Origin: a virus
Length of the DNA stretch: 27,860 nt
Virus record (IMG/VR): IMGVR_UViG_3300009176_000067
Span: 1 to 27,860 of that record
Reading direction: 5' to 3' (one strand)
Shown here one piece after another: positions 19,324 through 27,782 of the stretch; positions within the stretch are counted from its first letter, which is position 1, and every line of letters starts with the position of its first letter. The position numbers and the translations under genes are program-made. Below the pieces are notes generated by a model. The model did no database searches. It was not told the origin of the DNA and saw nothing but the letters and a program-made list of their open reading frames with translations.

Positions 19324-19545
19324 GTGGATCTCGACGCGCGTGTCTCGGCGCTCGAGTCGGAATGCGATCGACTCCGTCGAGCGCTGGAGTTCATTGCGTC
19401 GTCGGAGTTCACAGACGGCTATCGATCAGCCTTCTACTCGCTCAGGTGGCACGCCCGGACAACCCTCGACGGAACCATCAGTCCCATGCGATCGCCGTCT
19501 ACGGGGAAGCGAAGCACCGGCAGCAGATCCGGGAGGCGCCGATGA
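19324..19545 (+). CDS. Hypothetical protein, 73 aa
   Basis: GTG 19324 has AGGAGG about eight bases upstream. The first part is a coiled-coil helix ('LDARVSALESECDRLRRALEFIA'), followed by an aromatic patch (TDGYRSAFYSLRWHA) and a basic, Ser-rich tail. It ends in an ATGA overlap with the HNH gene. No family recognised. Confidence 0.5.
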   Translation: MDLDARVSALESECDRLRRALEFIASSEFTDGYRSAFYSLRWHARTTLDGTISPMRSPSTGKRSTGSRSGRRR

Positions 19546-19976
19546 GTCCCCTGGCTCCACAGAAACCCTGTCCAGTGCCTGGCTGTCCTCAGCTCACCTC
19601 GGGTGGACGCTGTGCGACGCACGCTCGAGAACAGGAACACCGCCGAGGGACCGCCCACGCACGAGGCTACACCTACCGAGACTGGCAACCCTTCCGCAGA
19701 GCCTTCCTGGGGGCCCTTGTCCAGGCAGGAATAGACCCTATCTGTGGAGCCGCCCTCCCATCAGGCCCGAAGACGAACGACAGTCAGTGCCGAGCCCAGG
19801 GGTGGCTAACCTACACCAGTGCGGATGGGTCCAGTCTGCACCTCGACCATGAGCCCCCGCTGCAGGACGGGGAACGTGCGAACGTCGAAGCGATCTGTGA
19901 TCGCGATCGGATTCAACTTCTGTGCGCGTCCTGTCACGCCGCACAGGATTCGCGGCGGGTGGGGGGGAGATTTTGA
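19542..19976 (+). CDS. HNH endonuclease
   Basis: A 144-residue protein starting at ATG 19542. A first Cys set ('CPVPGCPQLTSGGRCATH') precedes 'RRGTAHARGYTYRDWQPFRRAFL', the usual linker of phage HNH proteins. The catalytic fold follows with 'LHLDHEPPLQDGERA' (Asp-His) and 'LLCASCHAAQDSRR' (Cys-x2-Cys-His). HNH proteins of this type lie directly upstream of the terminase genes in many HK97-like phages and are needed there for efficient terminase cutting and packaging, as shown for HK97 gp74. The same place is occupied here. Confidence 0.85.
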   Translation: MSPLAPQKPCPVPGCPQLTSGGRCATHAREQEHRRGTAHARGYTYRDWQPFRRAFLGALVQAGIDPICGAALPSGPKTNDSQCRAQGWLTYTSADGSSLHLDHEPPLQDGERANVEAICDRDRIQLLCASCHAAQDSRRVGGRF

Positions 19977-20067
19977 ATATGCGGGTGGGTCCGACGGAAA
20001 CCGCCCGGCCTGAAAGCTCGCGTGCCGTTCGATCAAACGATTTTCTGGAGGACTGAGGACATCCGAA

Positions 20068-20568
20068 ATGCCACGAGGGGGCCACGGGAAAAGCGGACGT
20101 CCCGCACACGACGCTCAGACACGGAAACTGCGCGCCGCTGAGACGCGAGAACGTCACCGGAGAAAGGGCGACGTCGGTCAGCCGATGCTTGTCTGCGCCG
20201 CGCCACCGGGCTGCACGCGCCTCGAGCGCGCGTACTGGAACTACTATGCGCCGCTGCTCGCTGCAGAACGGCGACTGACCATGAAGGCCCGCGACACGCT
20301 GGCGAAGTACTGCACCGCCCTGGCGGTTGTGACCGGACTGCGGCGGTCCCTGGCCTCGAGACGGCCGAAGGAGATCGCCGTTCGCGACAAGACCCGGAAG
20401 GAGCTCCGGCAATGGGTCCTGGCCGCACGGCTCTACGAGAACGACCTGATCCTCAACCCGGCGAGCGCCATCCGCGCACCGAAGGAAGACGTCCCGCCAC
20501 CGATCCCGCCTGGCGCGCCGGTCAGCGACTTCGATACCGAATTCGATGCCGATGACACCGTCAACTGA
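20068..20568 (+). CDS. terS: Terminase small subunit, P27-like
   Basis: A 166-residue protein; ATG 20068 has TGGAGG and TGAGGA upstream. A basic N-terminus ('MPRGGHGKSGRPAHDAQTRKLRAAETRERH') is followed by 'AYWNYYAPLLAAERRLTMKARDTLAKYCTALAVVTGLRR', the helical core of P27-type small terminases, and a disordered acidic tail. It would bind the phage packaging site and recruit the large subunit, whose gene overlaps by 23 bases. The 91-base gap upstream (19977-20067) is a plausible place for the packaging site, but no diagnostic repeat was found. Confidence 0.8.
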   Translation: MPRGGHGKSGRPAHDAQTRKLRAAETRERHRRKGDVGQPMLVCAAPPGCTRLERAYWNYYAPLLAAERRLTMKARDTLAKYCTALAVVTGLRRSLASRRPKEIAVRDKTRKELRQWVLAARLYENDLILNPASAIRAPKEDVPPPIPPGAPVSDFDTEFDADDTVN

Positions 20569-22363
20569 CGCCCTCGCCTCGCCGGCGCCACCTCGCGTGG
20601 ATGTCCTCACGAACCCGGTCGATCTCTACGCGCATCAGGTCGTCTCCGGCGAGATTCCCGCGGGCAAGTATCACCGGCTGGCGTGCGCCCGCCATCTTCG
20701 CGATCGGGGGCGCGAAGGCACACCCGAGTTTCCTTATCGCTTCATCTGGGAAGAACGGGACGCCGCCGGCAAGCTCGTGGGCTGCGCCGTGCGGTTCCTC
20801 CAGTTCGCCAGCCGGTTTCGACACTACAAGGGCAAGCGGAGCTGGGCGGGCCAGTTCTTCCGCCCAAGTCCATTCCAGGTGTTCCGGTTGGGCTCGCTCT
20901 TCGGCTGGCGGCATGTCCGAACGGGGTTACGTCGCGTGACGACCAGCTACAACGAGATTCCCAGAAAGAATGGGAAGTCCTTCGAGGCGGGCATCGTGAC
21001 GCTCTACGTCACGTTCTTCGAAGGGACGCCAGGTGCTGAGGGCTACGTGATCGCCACGAAGCGCGAGCAGGCGAACATCGTCTTCGAGATCGCCCGGCAG
21101 CTCGTCATCCGCAATCGCGTCGGATCGCGCTTGCTCTCACGCCTCGTCGTCGGGAAATACCACATTCACGACGAGACCACCGGGTCGATGCTCAAGCCGC
21201 TCGGCGCGGACGCGGATTCGACCGACGGCCTGAACCCGAGCATGACGACGGCCGACGAGCTCCACGCCTACAAAGACCGTGGACTGCTCGATGTCATGGA
21301 GTCGGCCACCGGCGCGCGCGACAACCCGCTGATGTTTCAGATCACGACGGCCGGCGATGACATCGTCAGCGTCTGCGGCGATCAGCACGACTACGCGTGC
21401 AAGATTCTCGATCAGGTCCTCGAGGACGAGGCGACGGACGCGTTCTTCTGCTGCATCGCGCACGCGGATCCCGAAGATGACTGGCTCGACGAGCGCACCT
21501 GGCGGAAAGCGAACCCGCACTATGGGCTTTCGGTTGATCCGGTCGAGGTGCGAAAGATGGCGCTGAAGGCGAAGAATATGCCGAGCGCCGCCGCGGAGTT
21601 TCAGCAGAAGATCCTCAACCTCTGGGTGAACACGGGCCAGCCGTGGCTCTCCCTCGAGGGCTGGCGCCGCGGCCAGTCGCACTGGGACTGGCGTGAACTC
21701 CGCGGGCGGGCGTGTTGGATCGGCGTCGACATGTCCTCGAAGATCGACCTCACGGCCGTGGTACTCGTCTTTCCCCCGGTGGCCCCGCGTGGTCCGTGGC
21801 GGCTGATCGTCTGGTGCTTGACGCCGGAGGACACGTTGCTCGATCGCGCGCACCGTGATCGGGCGCCCTATCAGCGGTGGACGGTCCCGGACGTCTCGAT
21901 CGACGAGGCGGGATCCGGGCTCCGCACGAACCCTGGCAACCGGATCGATCAGGGCGCCGTCCGGGCCTGGCTGCGCGTGGCGAAGACGCTGTTCGACGTG
22001 CAGCAGGTGGGGATCGACCCGTGGAACGCGGGCAACCTCGTCCAGGATCTCACCGAGGACGGGCACCAGGTGATCGAGATCCCGCAGACGCTGCAGCAGA
22101 TGTCGGCGCCCTCGAAGGACTTCGAGGCCGACGTCCTCGATGGCCTGATCGACGCCGGTGGGAATGAACTTATGCGGTGGTGCGTGAGCAATACCGTCGT
22201 GCAGCGGGACGGGAAAGACAACATCTACCCGGTGAAGAAGAAAAGCCGGGGGCGGATCGATCCGGTGATCGCGACGCTGATGGCGCGCAAGCTCGCGACG
22301 ATGAGTCAGGAAAAGCCTGCGGCCTACCAGCTGCTGGTGCTCGGGGGAGGCCCGGCGTCATGA
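20546..22363 (+). CDS. terL: Terminase large subunit
   Basis: A 605-residue packaging motor, ATG 20546 (or 20552). The ATPase domain shows Walker A 'IPRKNGKS' (residues 138-145) with the Arg-Lys-Asn-Gly-Lys form of HK97-type terminases, Walker B 'MTTADELHAY' (Asp237-Glu238), and the coupling region 'MFQITTAGDD'. The nuclease domain begins near residue 390 with 'WIGVDMSSKIDLTAVV' (first metal-binding Asp), includes 'VGIDPWNAG', and ends near 'GRIDPVIATLMA' (last Asp). It translocates DNA into the prohead and cuts it. Full length and apparently intact. Confidence 0.93.
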   Translation: MPMTPSTDALASPAPPRVDVLTNPVDLYAHQVVSGEIPAGKYHRLACARHLRDRGREGTPEFPYRFIWEERDAAGKLVGCAVRFLQFASRFRHYKGKRSWAGQFFRPSPFQVFRLGSLFGWRHVRTGLRRVTTSYNEIPRKNGKSFEAGIVTLYVTFFEGTPGAEGYVIATKREQANIVFEIARQLVIRNRVGSRLLSRLVVGKYHIHDETTGSMLKPLGADADSTDGLNPSMTTADELHAYKDRGLLDVMESATGARDNPLMFQITTAGDDIVSVCGDQHDYACKILDQVLEDEATDAFFCCIAHADPEDDWLDERTWRKANPHYGLSVDPVEVRKMALKAKNMPSAAAEFQQKILNLWVNTGQPWLSLEGWRRGQSHWDWRELRGRACWIGVDMSSKIDLTAVVLVFPPVAPRGPWRLIVWCLTPEDTLLDRAHRDRAPYQRWTVPDVSIDEAGSGLRTNPGNRIDQGAVRAWLRVAKTLFDVQQVGIDPWNAGNLVQDLTEDGHQVIEIPQTLQQMSAPSKDFEADVLDGLIDAGGNELMRWCVSNTVVQRDGKDNIYPVKKKSRGRIDPVIATLMARKLATMSQEKPAAYQLLVLGGGPAS

Positions 22364-22557
22364 GTGACCCGCGCCGCCCGGGCCGTCCTCCGATCGACGA
22401 CGCCGGTGTCGAGCGTGTGAACCTCACGGTCGCCGCCAACGAATATGACAAGGCGGCCTCGATCGCGCGCCGGGATGGCGTGTCGGTGCCCGAGGTGATC
22501 CGCCGCGGGTTGCATCGGTATCTCAGCGACGATCCCGACCCCCCGCAGGGCAATTAA
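22360..22557 (+). CDS. Ribbon-helix-helix protein, 65 aa
   Basis: ATG 22360 overlaps the large-terminase stop. A 'PRRPGRPPIDDAG' AT-hook-like start is followed by 'VERVNLTVAANEYDKAASIARRDGVSVPEVIRRGLHRYL', here split into the strand and two helices of a MetJ/Arc or CopG-like fold. Such dimers bind operator DNA through the strand. Its place between terminase and capsid genes suggests autoregulation of the late head genes or DNA contact during packaging. Confidence 0.7.
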   Translation: MSDPRRPGRPPIDDAGVERVNLTVAANEYDKAASIARRDGVSVPEVIRRGLHRYLSDDPDPPQGN

Positions 22558-22607
22558 GGTGACAAATATTCGCGGTTGCGCCAAACCGTCGCACACTGTC
22601 CGGCGAC

Positions 22608-24548
22608 GTGACCCGTCACGCACACAGCCACTTCCTCGTCAAGTCCGTTGATGCGGACAAGCGCATCATCACCGGCGTCGCCACGACACCGACCCCGGAT
22701 TCGTACGGCGATGTGGTCGAGCCGGAAGGCGCCGAGTACAAACTCCCCCTGCCGCTGCTCTGGCAGCACGACGCGCGCGGCCCCGTCGGCGAAGTCTTCG
22801 CCGCGAAGACGACACCCGAAGGCATTGAGATCAAGGCGCGCATTGCGCAGACCGACACGCCAGGCACCGTCAAGACACGGCTCGATGACGCCTGGGAGAG
22901 TCTGAAGCTCGGCCTCGTCAAGGGGCTCTCGATCGGCTTCCGTTCGATCGAGGAAAGTTACGACAAGACCACCGGCGGGTACCACTTCCTGAAGTGGGCG
23001 TGGCACGAGCTGAGTCTCGTCACGATTCCCGCTAACAGCGATTGCACCATCCAAACCATTCGCGCCGCGTCTGGCGCTTCATCTTCGCCCGTCGGTTCGG
23101 GCTCTTCGCGCGTCCGTCTGATGCGCCCGGACCGCTCCATGAAGAAATCATTCGCCGATCAGATCGCCGACTGGGAAAGCACCCGCGCGGCGAAAACCGC
23201 CCGGCAGGAAGCCATCCAGGAGAAAACGACCGCCGAGGGCCGTAACAAAGACGCCGCCGAGCGCGAAGAATTCGACACGCTCGACGCCGACATCGCCGGG
23301 ATCGACCAGGAACTCGTCGATCTGCGGAAGCTCGACGCGCGGGAGAAAGCGGCCGCCGCCGCGGTCACCGGCCGCACGTCCAGCGACGGATCGCAAGCGC
23401 GCACGGCCGTCGTCACCGTCGAGAAGAAACTCCCGCCGGGGATCGCGTTCGCGCGTTACGCGATGTGCATGGGCATGGCGCGCGGGGATGAATACCGCGC
23501 CATCCAGATCGCCCGCGACAACTACGGCGACGATGCGCACGGCCTGATCAAGCTGATCGAGCTGCAGCAGAAGGCCGCCGTCGGCGCGGCGAACACGCAG
23601 ACCGCGGGCTGGGCCTCGGAGCTCATCCCCTACACGATCATGGACGACTTCATCGAGTTCCTGCGGCCGGGGACGATCCTCGGCAAGTTCGGGACGACGG
23701 TGGGGGGCGTCACCTATCCCTCGTTGCGGCGCGTGCCCTTCAATACGCGCGTGTCGGGTTTCAGTGCCGGGCTGACGGCCAACTGGATCGGGGAAGGGTT
23801 GCCGATCCTGCTGAGCAAGGCCACCAGCTTCACGACCTCGCTGACCTGGTCGAAACTCGGCGCGCTGGCCGTGCTGACGAAGGAAGAGATCCGCTTCAGC
23901 AACCCCAGTGCGGAAGCCAAGGTCCGCGACGAGCTCGCCCGCGCGATGATCGCGAAGCAGGATCTGGACTTCATCAACCCGGCGAAGGCGGCGGTCGCGA
24001 ACGTCTCGCCGGCCTCGATCACCTGGAACACGACCCCGATCCTCACGACGGGCGCGACGGCCGCGGCGCTCCGCACGGATCTCGCCACGCTCATCGCGAC
24101 GTTCGGCACGGCGAATTTCGATCCGTCCGACATCGTGCTGATCATGAACACGGTCGACGCGTTGAACATCTCGCTGATGATCACCACGCTCGGCAATCCC
24201 GTGTTCCCGGGCCTGACGATGGCCGGCGGCAACCTGCTCGGCTTCCCCGTGATCACGACGACCGCGATGACGGGCATCGGCTCGCCCGTGTCGAACATCA
24301 TCGTCGCGGTCAAGGCCAGCGAGATCTATCTCGCCGACGACGGCGTCGTCACGGTCGATGCCAGCGATCAGGCGTCGGTCGAAATGGTGGACGCGTCGTC
24401 ACAGTCCGGCATCACCGGCACTGGGGCGAGCCTCGTCAGTTTCTGGCAGGCGGGCCTCGTGGGCCTCAAGGCGACGCGCGAGATCAACTGGAAGCTGCGG
24501 CGCACCGGCGCGGCACGCTACATCTACAACTCGCTGTACAAGGCGTAA
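22608..24548 (+). CDS. Fused prohead protease / HK97-type major capsid protein
   Basis: A 646-residue polyprotein starting at GTG 22608. Residues 1-150 are an S78-type prohead protease: His54 in 'LLWQHDARG', Ser108 in 'GLSIGFRS' and Glu134 in 'HELSLV' match the His-Ser-Glu arrangement. Residues about 155-275 are a charged, helical scaffold (delta-domain-like: 'RQEAIQEKTTAEGRNK', 'AGIDQELVDLRKLDARE'). Residues about 280-646 are an HK97-fold capsid subunit ('ELIPYTIMDDFIEFLRPGTIL', 'GLTANWIGEG', 'NPVFPGLTMAGGNLLGFPVI', 'EINWKLRRTGAA'). The separate protease, scaffold and capsid genes of HK97 are thus one frame here. The protease must release itself and the mature subunit by cleavage in place. 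Confidence 0.92.
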   Translation: MTRHAHSHFLVKSVDADKRIITGVATTPTPDSYGDVVEPEGAEYKLPLPLLWQHDARGPVGEVFAAKTTPEGIEIKARIAQTDTPGTVKTRLDDAWESLKLGLVKGLSIGFRSIEESYDKTTGGYHFLKWAWHELSLVTIPANSDCTIQTIRAASGASSSPVGSGSSRVRLMRPDRSMKKSFADQIADWESTRAAKTARQEAIQEKTTAEGRNKDAAEREEFDTLDADIAGIDQELVDLRKLDAREKAAAAAVTGRTSSDGSQARTAVVTVEKKLPPGIAFARYAMCMGMARGDEYRAIQIARDNYGDDAHGLIKLIELQQKAAVGAANTQTAGWASELIPYTIMDDFIEFLRPGTILGKFGTTVGGVTYPSLRRVPFNTRVSGFSAGLTANWIGEGLPILLSKATSFTTSLTWSKLGALAVLTKEEIRFSNPSAEAKVRDELARAMIAKQDLDFINPAKAAVANVSPASITWNTTPILTTGATAAALRTDLATLIATFGTANFDPSDIVLIMNTVDALNISLMITTLGNPVFPGLTMAGGNLLGFPVITTTAMTGIGSPVSNIIVAVKASEIYLADDGVVTVDASDQASVEMVDASSQSGITGTGASLVSFWQAGLVGLKATREINWKLRRTGAARYIYNSLYKA

Positions 24549-24584
24549 GTCGTGCATGGTGGGACTCTCGAGGAGGGATGCACG

Positions 24585-24767
24585 ATGACGCAGCACAGCA
24601 AGGGGCAGGTCGGGGCGATGTCCACGCAGGACAACAAGCCCGCGACCTCGGACGTGAGCAAGCCCGGCGAACCGCCGCCGGGACCGAAGCCGACGACGAC
24701 GCCGGACTCGACGCCGGGCGGACAGGAGCCGACGGGCGAGCCGGGACAGACGACCGGCAACCGGTAA
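24585..24767 (+). CDS. Proline/threonine-rich disordered protein, 60 aa
   Basis: ATG 24585 has GAGGAGGGA upstream; an ATG at 24552 is also in frame but has no ribosome site. The product is almost wholly Pro, Thr, Gly, Ser and charged residues ('KPGEPPPGPKPTTTPDSTPGG'-like composition) and should be unstructured. Located between capsid and portal genes, it may be a minor head or linker protein. Confidence 0.5.
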   Translation: MTQHSKGQVGAMSTQDNKPATSDVSKPGEPPPGPKPTTTPDSTPGGQEPTGEPGQTTGNR

Positions 24768-24845
24768 CGCGCAGACGGCGGACGGTTCAGCCGCGGATCG
24801 GCTGGGCCGTCCGATCGTGGGGCGTGGCGGTCAGGGAGGGAGATC

Positions 24846-25055
24846 ATGGACCCATCCACGCTCCACAAGTACCGCGCGTTGAAGGAATGCCCGCAAGGGC
24901 AGGAACCCGGCGAGGTGTTTGAAGCCACCCGGGACGCCGGCGACGTGCTCGTCTCCGTCGGCGCTGCGGAGGCCGTCACCCCCGACACGCCGCTCGGCAA
25001 AGCCAATTCCAAGCGTCAGCTGTACAAGCGCCGCGATCTGCGCGCGGAAGAGTAA
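24846..25055 (+). CDS. Small head-region protein, 69 aa
   Basis: ATG 24846 has GGGAGGGAG about six bases upstream; the TAA overlaps the portal ATG. The sequence 'YRALKECPQGQEPGEVFEATRDAGDVLVSVGAAEAV' suggests a compact beta fold (an SH3-like or Rho-like small domain), followed by a basic tail (KANSKRQLYKRRDL). Similar small proteins are frequent between capsid and connector genes. Structural role inferred from place. Confidence 0.55.
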   Translation: MDPSTLHKYRALKECPQGQEPGEVFEATRDAGDVLVSVGAAEAVTPDTPLGKANSKRQLYKRRDLRAEE

Positions 25056-26440
25056 TGCGGCTGTTCGGGTTTGAGATCACGCGGCAGAAAGCCGCGACGA
25101 CGGATCTCATCACGCACGTCCCGGGCCCCTACTCCTGGTGGCCCGTCGTCAAGGAACCGTTTGCGGGCGCGTGGCAGCGCCACGTCAGCACCCCCATCGA
25201 AGATGCGCTGTCGCATCCGACGTTCTGGGCCTGCGTCACGCTGATCGCCGGCGACGTCGCGAAGTGCCGCCCGACGCTCGTGGAGGAAGACAGCGACGGC
25301 ATCGAGACCGAGGTCGACAACCCCGCCTACTCGCCCGTGCTGCGGCGACCGAACCACTACCAGAACCGGATCCAGTTCTACACCTACTGGATGCTCTCGA
25401 AGTTGACGCGCGGGAACACCTACGCGCTGAAAGAGCGCGACAACCGCGGCGTGGTGACGGCCCTCTATCTACTCGATCCGACGCGCGTGCAGCCACTGGT
25501 GGCGCCGGCGTCGGGGAATGTCTACTACGCGCTGCAACAAGACGCACTCTCCGGGGTGCCCGAAGCCTCGATCGTCGTGCCGGCGCGCGAGATCATCCAC
25601 GACATCGCCTTCGCGCCGTATCACCCGCTGTGCGGCGTGTCGCCGGTCTATGCGTGCGGCCACGCGGCCATGCAGGCGCTGACGATCCAGAACAATGCGA
25701 CGCGGCTCTTTCGATCCGGGGCGCAGACCGGCGGGATCCTCACGGCGCCCGGCACGATCGGCCCAGAGGATCAGAAAAAGCTCGAAGCCTGGTGGACGGC
25801 GAACTACACCGGCCCGGAGAACATCGGCCGCGTCGCGGTGCTCGGCGGCGGGCTGAAGTTCGAGAAGCCGACGACGATGTCCTTCGTCGACGCGCAGCTG
25901 ATCGATCAACTGAAATGGGACGACGAAAAGATCTGCGCAGTCTTTCACGTGCCGCCCTACAAGGTCGGCGTCGGACCGCTGCCGTCCTACAACAACGTCG
26001 ACGCGCTCGGCCTCGACTACTACGGCGACTGCCTGCAACTGCCCATTGAGTCCATCGAGCTCTGTCTCACGGAAGGGCTCGAGCTCAAACCGCGCCTCAG
26101 CGTGGAATTCGATCTCGAAGCGCTCAGTCGCATGGACTCGGTGCAGAAGATGGACACGGCGACGAAGGGCGTGGTCGGCGGGATCTATTCACCGAACGAA
26201 GCGCGCGCCAAGTTCAACCTGAAGCCGGTCAAGGGCGGCGACACGCCGTACCTGCAGCAACAGAACTACTCGCTGGCGGCGCTCGATCGCCGGGATACGG
26301 CGGAACCCACGCCACCGCCGGCGCTCCCGCCGACGCCTGAACCGATGCCGATGGCTGACACCCCGCCGCCGCCGCCGAAGGCGCTCGACGGCGCCGCGCT
26401 GCTCGCGGCCGTGCTGAAGGGCCTGGAGGTGGCGGCATGA
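25055..26440 (+). CDS. Portal protein, HK97 family
   Basis: A 461-residue protein starting at ATG 25055 (TAATG overlap). Family features are present in order: 'THPTFWACVTLIAGDVAKC'-type N-terminal block (here beginning with SHPTF), 'TYWMLSKLTRGNTYALKERD', 'LYLLDPTRVQPL', 'ARLFRSGAQTGGIL'-like helix (with TRLF), 'MSFVDAQLIDQLKWDDEKICAVFHVPPYKVG', and 'NEARAKFNLKPVKGGD'. The C-terminus is a Pro-rich tail (PPPALPPTPEPMPM) with a final helix. Twelve copies would form the DNA entry ring at one capsid vertex. It lies downstream of the capsid gene rather than between terminase and protease. Confidence 0.92.
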   Translation: MRLFGFEITRQKAATTDLITHVPGPYSWWPVVKEPFAGAWQRHVSTPIEDALSHPTFWACVTLIAGDVAKCRPTLVEEDSDGIETEVDNPAYSPVLRRPNHYQNRIQFYTYWMLSKLTRGNTYALKERDNRGVVTALYLLDPTRVQPLVAPASGNVYYALQQDALSGVPEASIVVPAREIIHDIAFAPYHPLCGVSPVYACGHAAMQALTIQNNATRLFRSGAQTGGILTAPGTIGPEDQKKLEAWWTANYTGPENIGRVAVLGGGLKFEKPTTMSFVDAQLIDQLKWDDEKICAVFHVPPYKVGVGPLPSYNNVDALGLDYYGDCLQLPIESIELCLTEGLELKPRLSVEFDLEALSRMDSVQKMDTATKGVVGGIYSPNEARAKFNLKPVKGGDTPYLQQQNYSLAALDRRDTAEPTPPPALPPTPEPMPMADTPPPPPKALDGAALLAAVLKGLEVAA

Positions 26441-26787
26441 GCGATCTCGTCACCATCTCGGAAGTCATCGTGGCCGCCGTCAAGGTGCAGACCGCGGCGA
26501 TTCTGACGCGCTGCGAGCAGCTCGAGACGCGCATCGCGACCCTCGAAACCCGTGCCGCTGAACCCGGGCCGCCGGGACCGCCGGGCGCACCGGGCCCGCC
26601 AGGAGAACCGGGCCCCCGCGGCCAGGACGCCGAGGCGCCGGCCGACGAGCTCGACGCCGACGCGATCACCGCGGCGTTGACGGAGCTGCTCCGGAAGGAA
26701 CTCGGCGATCTGACCGTGCCGGTCACGCGCAAGCGCACGGTTCGCGACGCCACTGGTGCCGTGAAGTACGAGATCGAAGAGACCTAA
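26437..26787 (+). CDS. Coiled-coil protein with collagen-like repeats
   Basis: A 116-residue protein starting at ATG 26437 (ATGA overlap). Residues about 5-43 form a heptad coiled coil ('AVKVQTAAILTRCEQLETRIATLETR'). Seven consecutive Gly-X-Y triplets follow, most with Pro (GPP, GPP, GAP, GPP, GEP, GPR, GQD), then an acidic helical segment and a C-terminal beta-like part 'VTRKRTVRDATGAVKYEIEE'. The coiled coil would trimerise and register the triple helix, as in known phage collagen-like fibres. A head fibre or connector decoration is likely from its place after the portal. Confidence 0.7.
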   Translation: MSDLVTISEVIVAAVKVQTAAILTRCEQLETRIATLETRAAEPGPPGPPGAPGPPGEPGPRGQDAEAPADELDADAITAALTELLRKELGDLTVPVTRKRTVRDATGAVKYEIEET

Positions 26788-26789
26788 CC

Positions 26790-27218
26790 ATGGCAATCAC
26801 CGCGGCGGTCTGCAACAGCTTCAAGAAAGAACTCCTCGACGGGAGCGGCACGCATCTCGCCGCAGACGTCTACAAGATGGCGCTGTACACGTCGTCGGCC
26901 ACGCTGTCGAAGTCCACGACGGCGTACAGCGCCACCAACGAAGTCCCCGACTCGGGCACCTACGCGGCCGGCGGCTTCACGATGGTCGGCTTCACGCCAT
27001 CGCTCGATACCGACACCGCGATCCTCGACTGGACGACGGATCCCAATTGGACAAGTGCGACGATCACCGCGCGCGGGGCGCTCATCTACAACAGCTCGAA
27101 AAGCAACAAGGCCGTCGCGGTGCTCGACTTCGGCGGGGACATCACGAGCACCAACGGGACGTTTACGGTGCAGTTGCCGGCGGCGACCGCCGCTGCGGCG
27201 ACGGTACGGATCGCGTGA
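26790..27218 (+). CDS. Phage virion protein, beta-rich, 142 aa
   Basis: ATG 26790 follows the previous stop by two bases. The sequence follows a widespread phage structural family: 'VCNSFKKELLDGSGTH', 'YKMALYTSSATLSKSTTAYSATNEV', 'AAGGFTMVGF', 'TDTAILDWTTDPNWTSATITARGALIYNSSKSNKAVAVLDFGGD' and 'NGTFTVQLP' (given as short blocks). These proteins are found among head-tail and tail genes and are probably decoration or fibre components. The function is not established, though the family resemblance is strong. Confidence 0.75.
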   Translation: MAITAAVCNSFKKELLDGSGTHLAADVYKMALYTSSATLSKSTTAYSATNEVPDSGTYAAGGFTMVGFTPSLDTDTAILDWTTDPNWTSATITARGALIYNSSKSNKAVAVLDFGGDITSTNGTFTVQLPAATAAAATVRIA

Positions 27219-27227
27219 GGGGGATCG

Positions 27228-27782
27228 ATGGCTGATGGACTCTTCTATCTCGACACGCGCGAGCCGCACTTCGTCACGAACCTGGCGCCGATCACGATGA
27301 CGACGACCGCGAAGGCGATGTATCCCGCCTCGGCGTTCCCAGTGCTCGGCGGCCAGTACTTCAACCGGCCTGGCAAGGCGATCAAGATCGAAGTCGCCTT
27401 CCTGTTGACCCTGCCCGCGACGCCCGGGAACTTTTCGTTCAACGTCCTGTGGGGAACGGGCGCCGATGCCAACGGCACCCTGATCTGCGCGGCTGGCACG
27501 CCCGTGGCCGCGACAAATGCGACCAAGCGCGGCAAGGTCGAAGTGATCGTGCGGTGCCTGACGACCGGGACGGCCGGGACGCTCGAAGCCACCGGCATCG
27601 CATGGTTCGACCCGGGCGTGATCGCCTCGACGCTGCAGCCGATGATGATCCCGACGACGGGCGCCGCGGCGTCGGCGTCGCTCGATCTCACGCTCGCCAA
27701 CATCGTCTCGATCCAGCCGCTGCAGTCGGGGACAGCTGGCACCATCACCGTGGAAGAGTTGAAAGTCACGGCGCTGAACTGA
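27228..27782 (+). CDS. Beta-rich structural protein, 184 aa
   Basis: ATG 27228 has GTGAGGGGGA just upstream. The protein is Thr/Ala/Gly-rich with alternating strands ('KIEVAFLLTLPATPGNFSFNVLWGT', 'GKVEVIVRCLTTGTAGTLEATGIAWFD', 'SLDLTLANIVSIQPLQSGTAGTITVEELKVTAL' in three strand-rich zones), like jelly-roll decoration or tail-spike modules. It belongs to the virion operon; the exact location is unknown. Overlaps the next start by one base (TGATG). Confidence 0.65.
   Translation: MADGLFYLDTREPHFVTNLAPITMTTTAKAMYPASAFPVLGGQYFNRPGKAIKIEVAFLLTLPATPGNFSFNVLWGTGADANGTLICAAGTPVAATNATKRGKVEVIVRCLTTGTAGTLEATGIAWFDPGVIASTLQPMMIPTTGAAASASLDLTLANIVSIQPLQSGTAGTITVEELKVTALN

Noticed and set aside
19977-20067. 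Packaging (cos or pac) site upstream of the small terminase
   Set aside because: The position is right, but I see only G-rich patches and no convincing inverted or repeated element.
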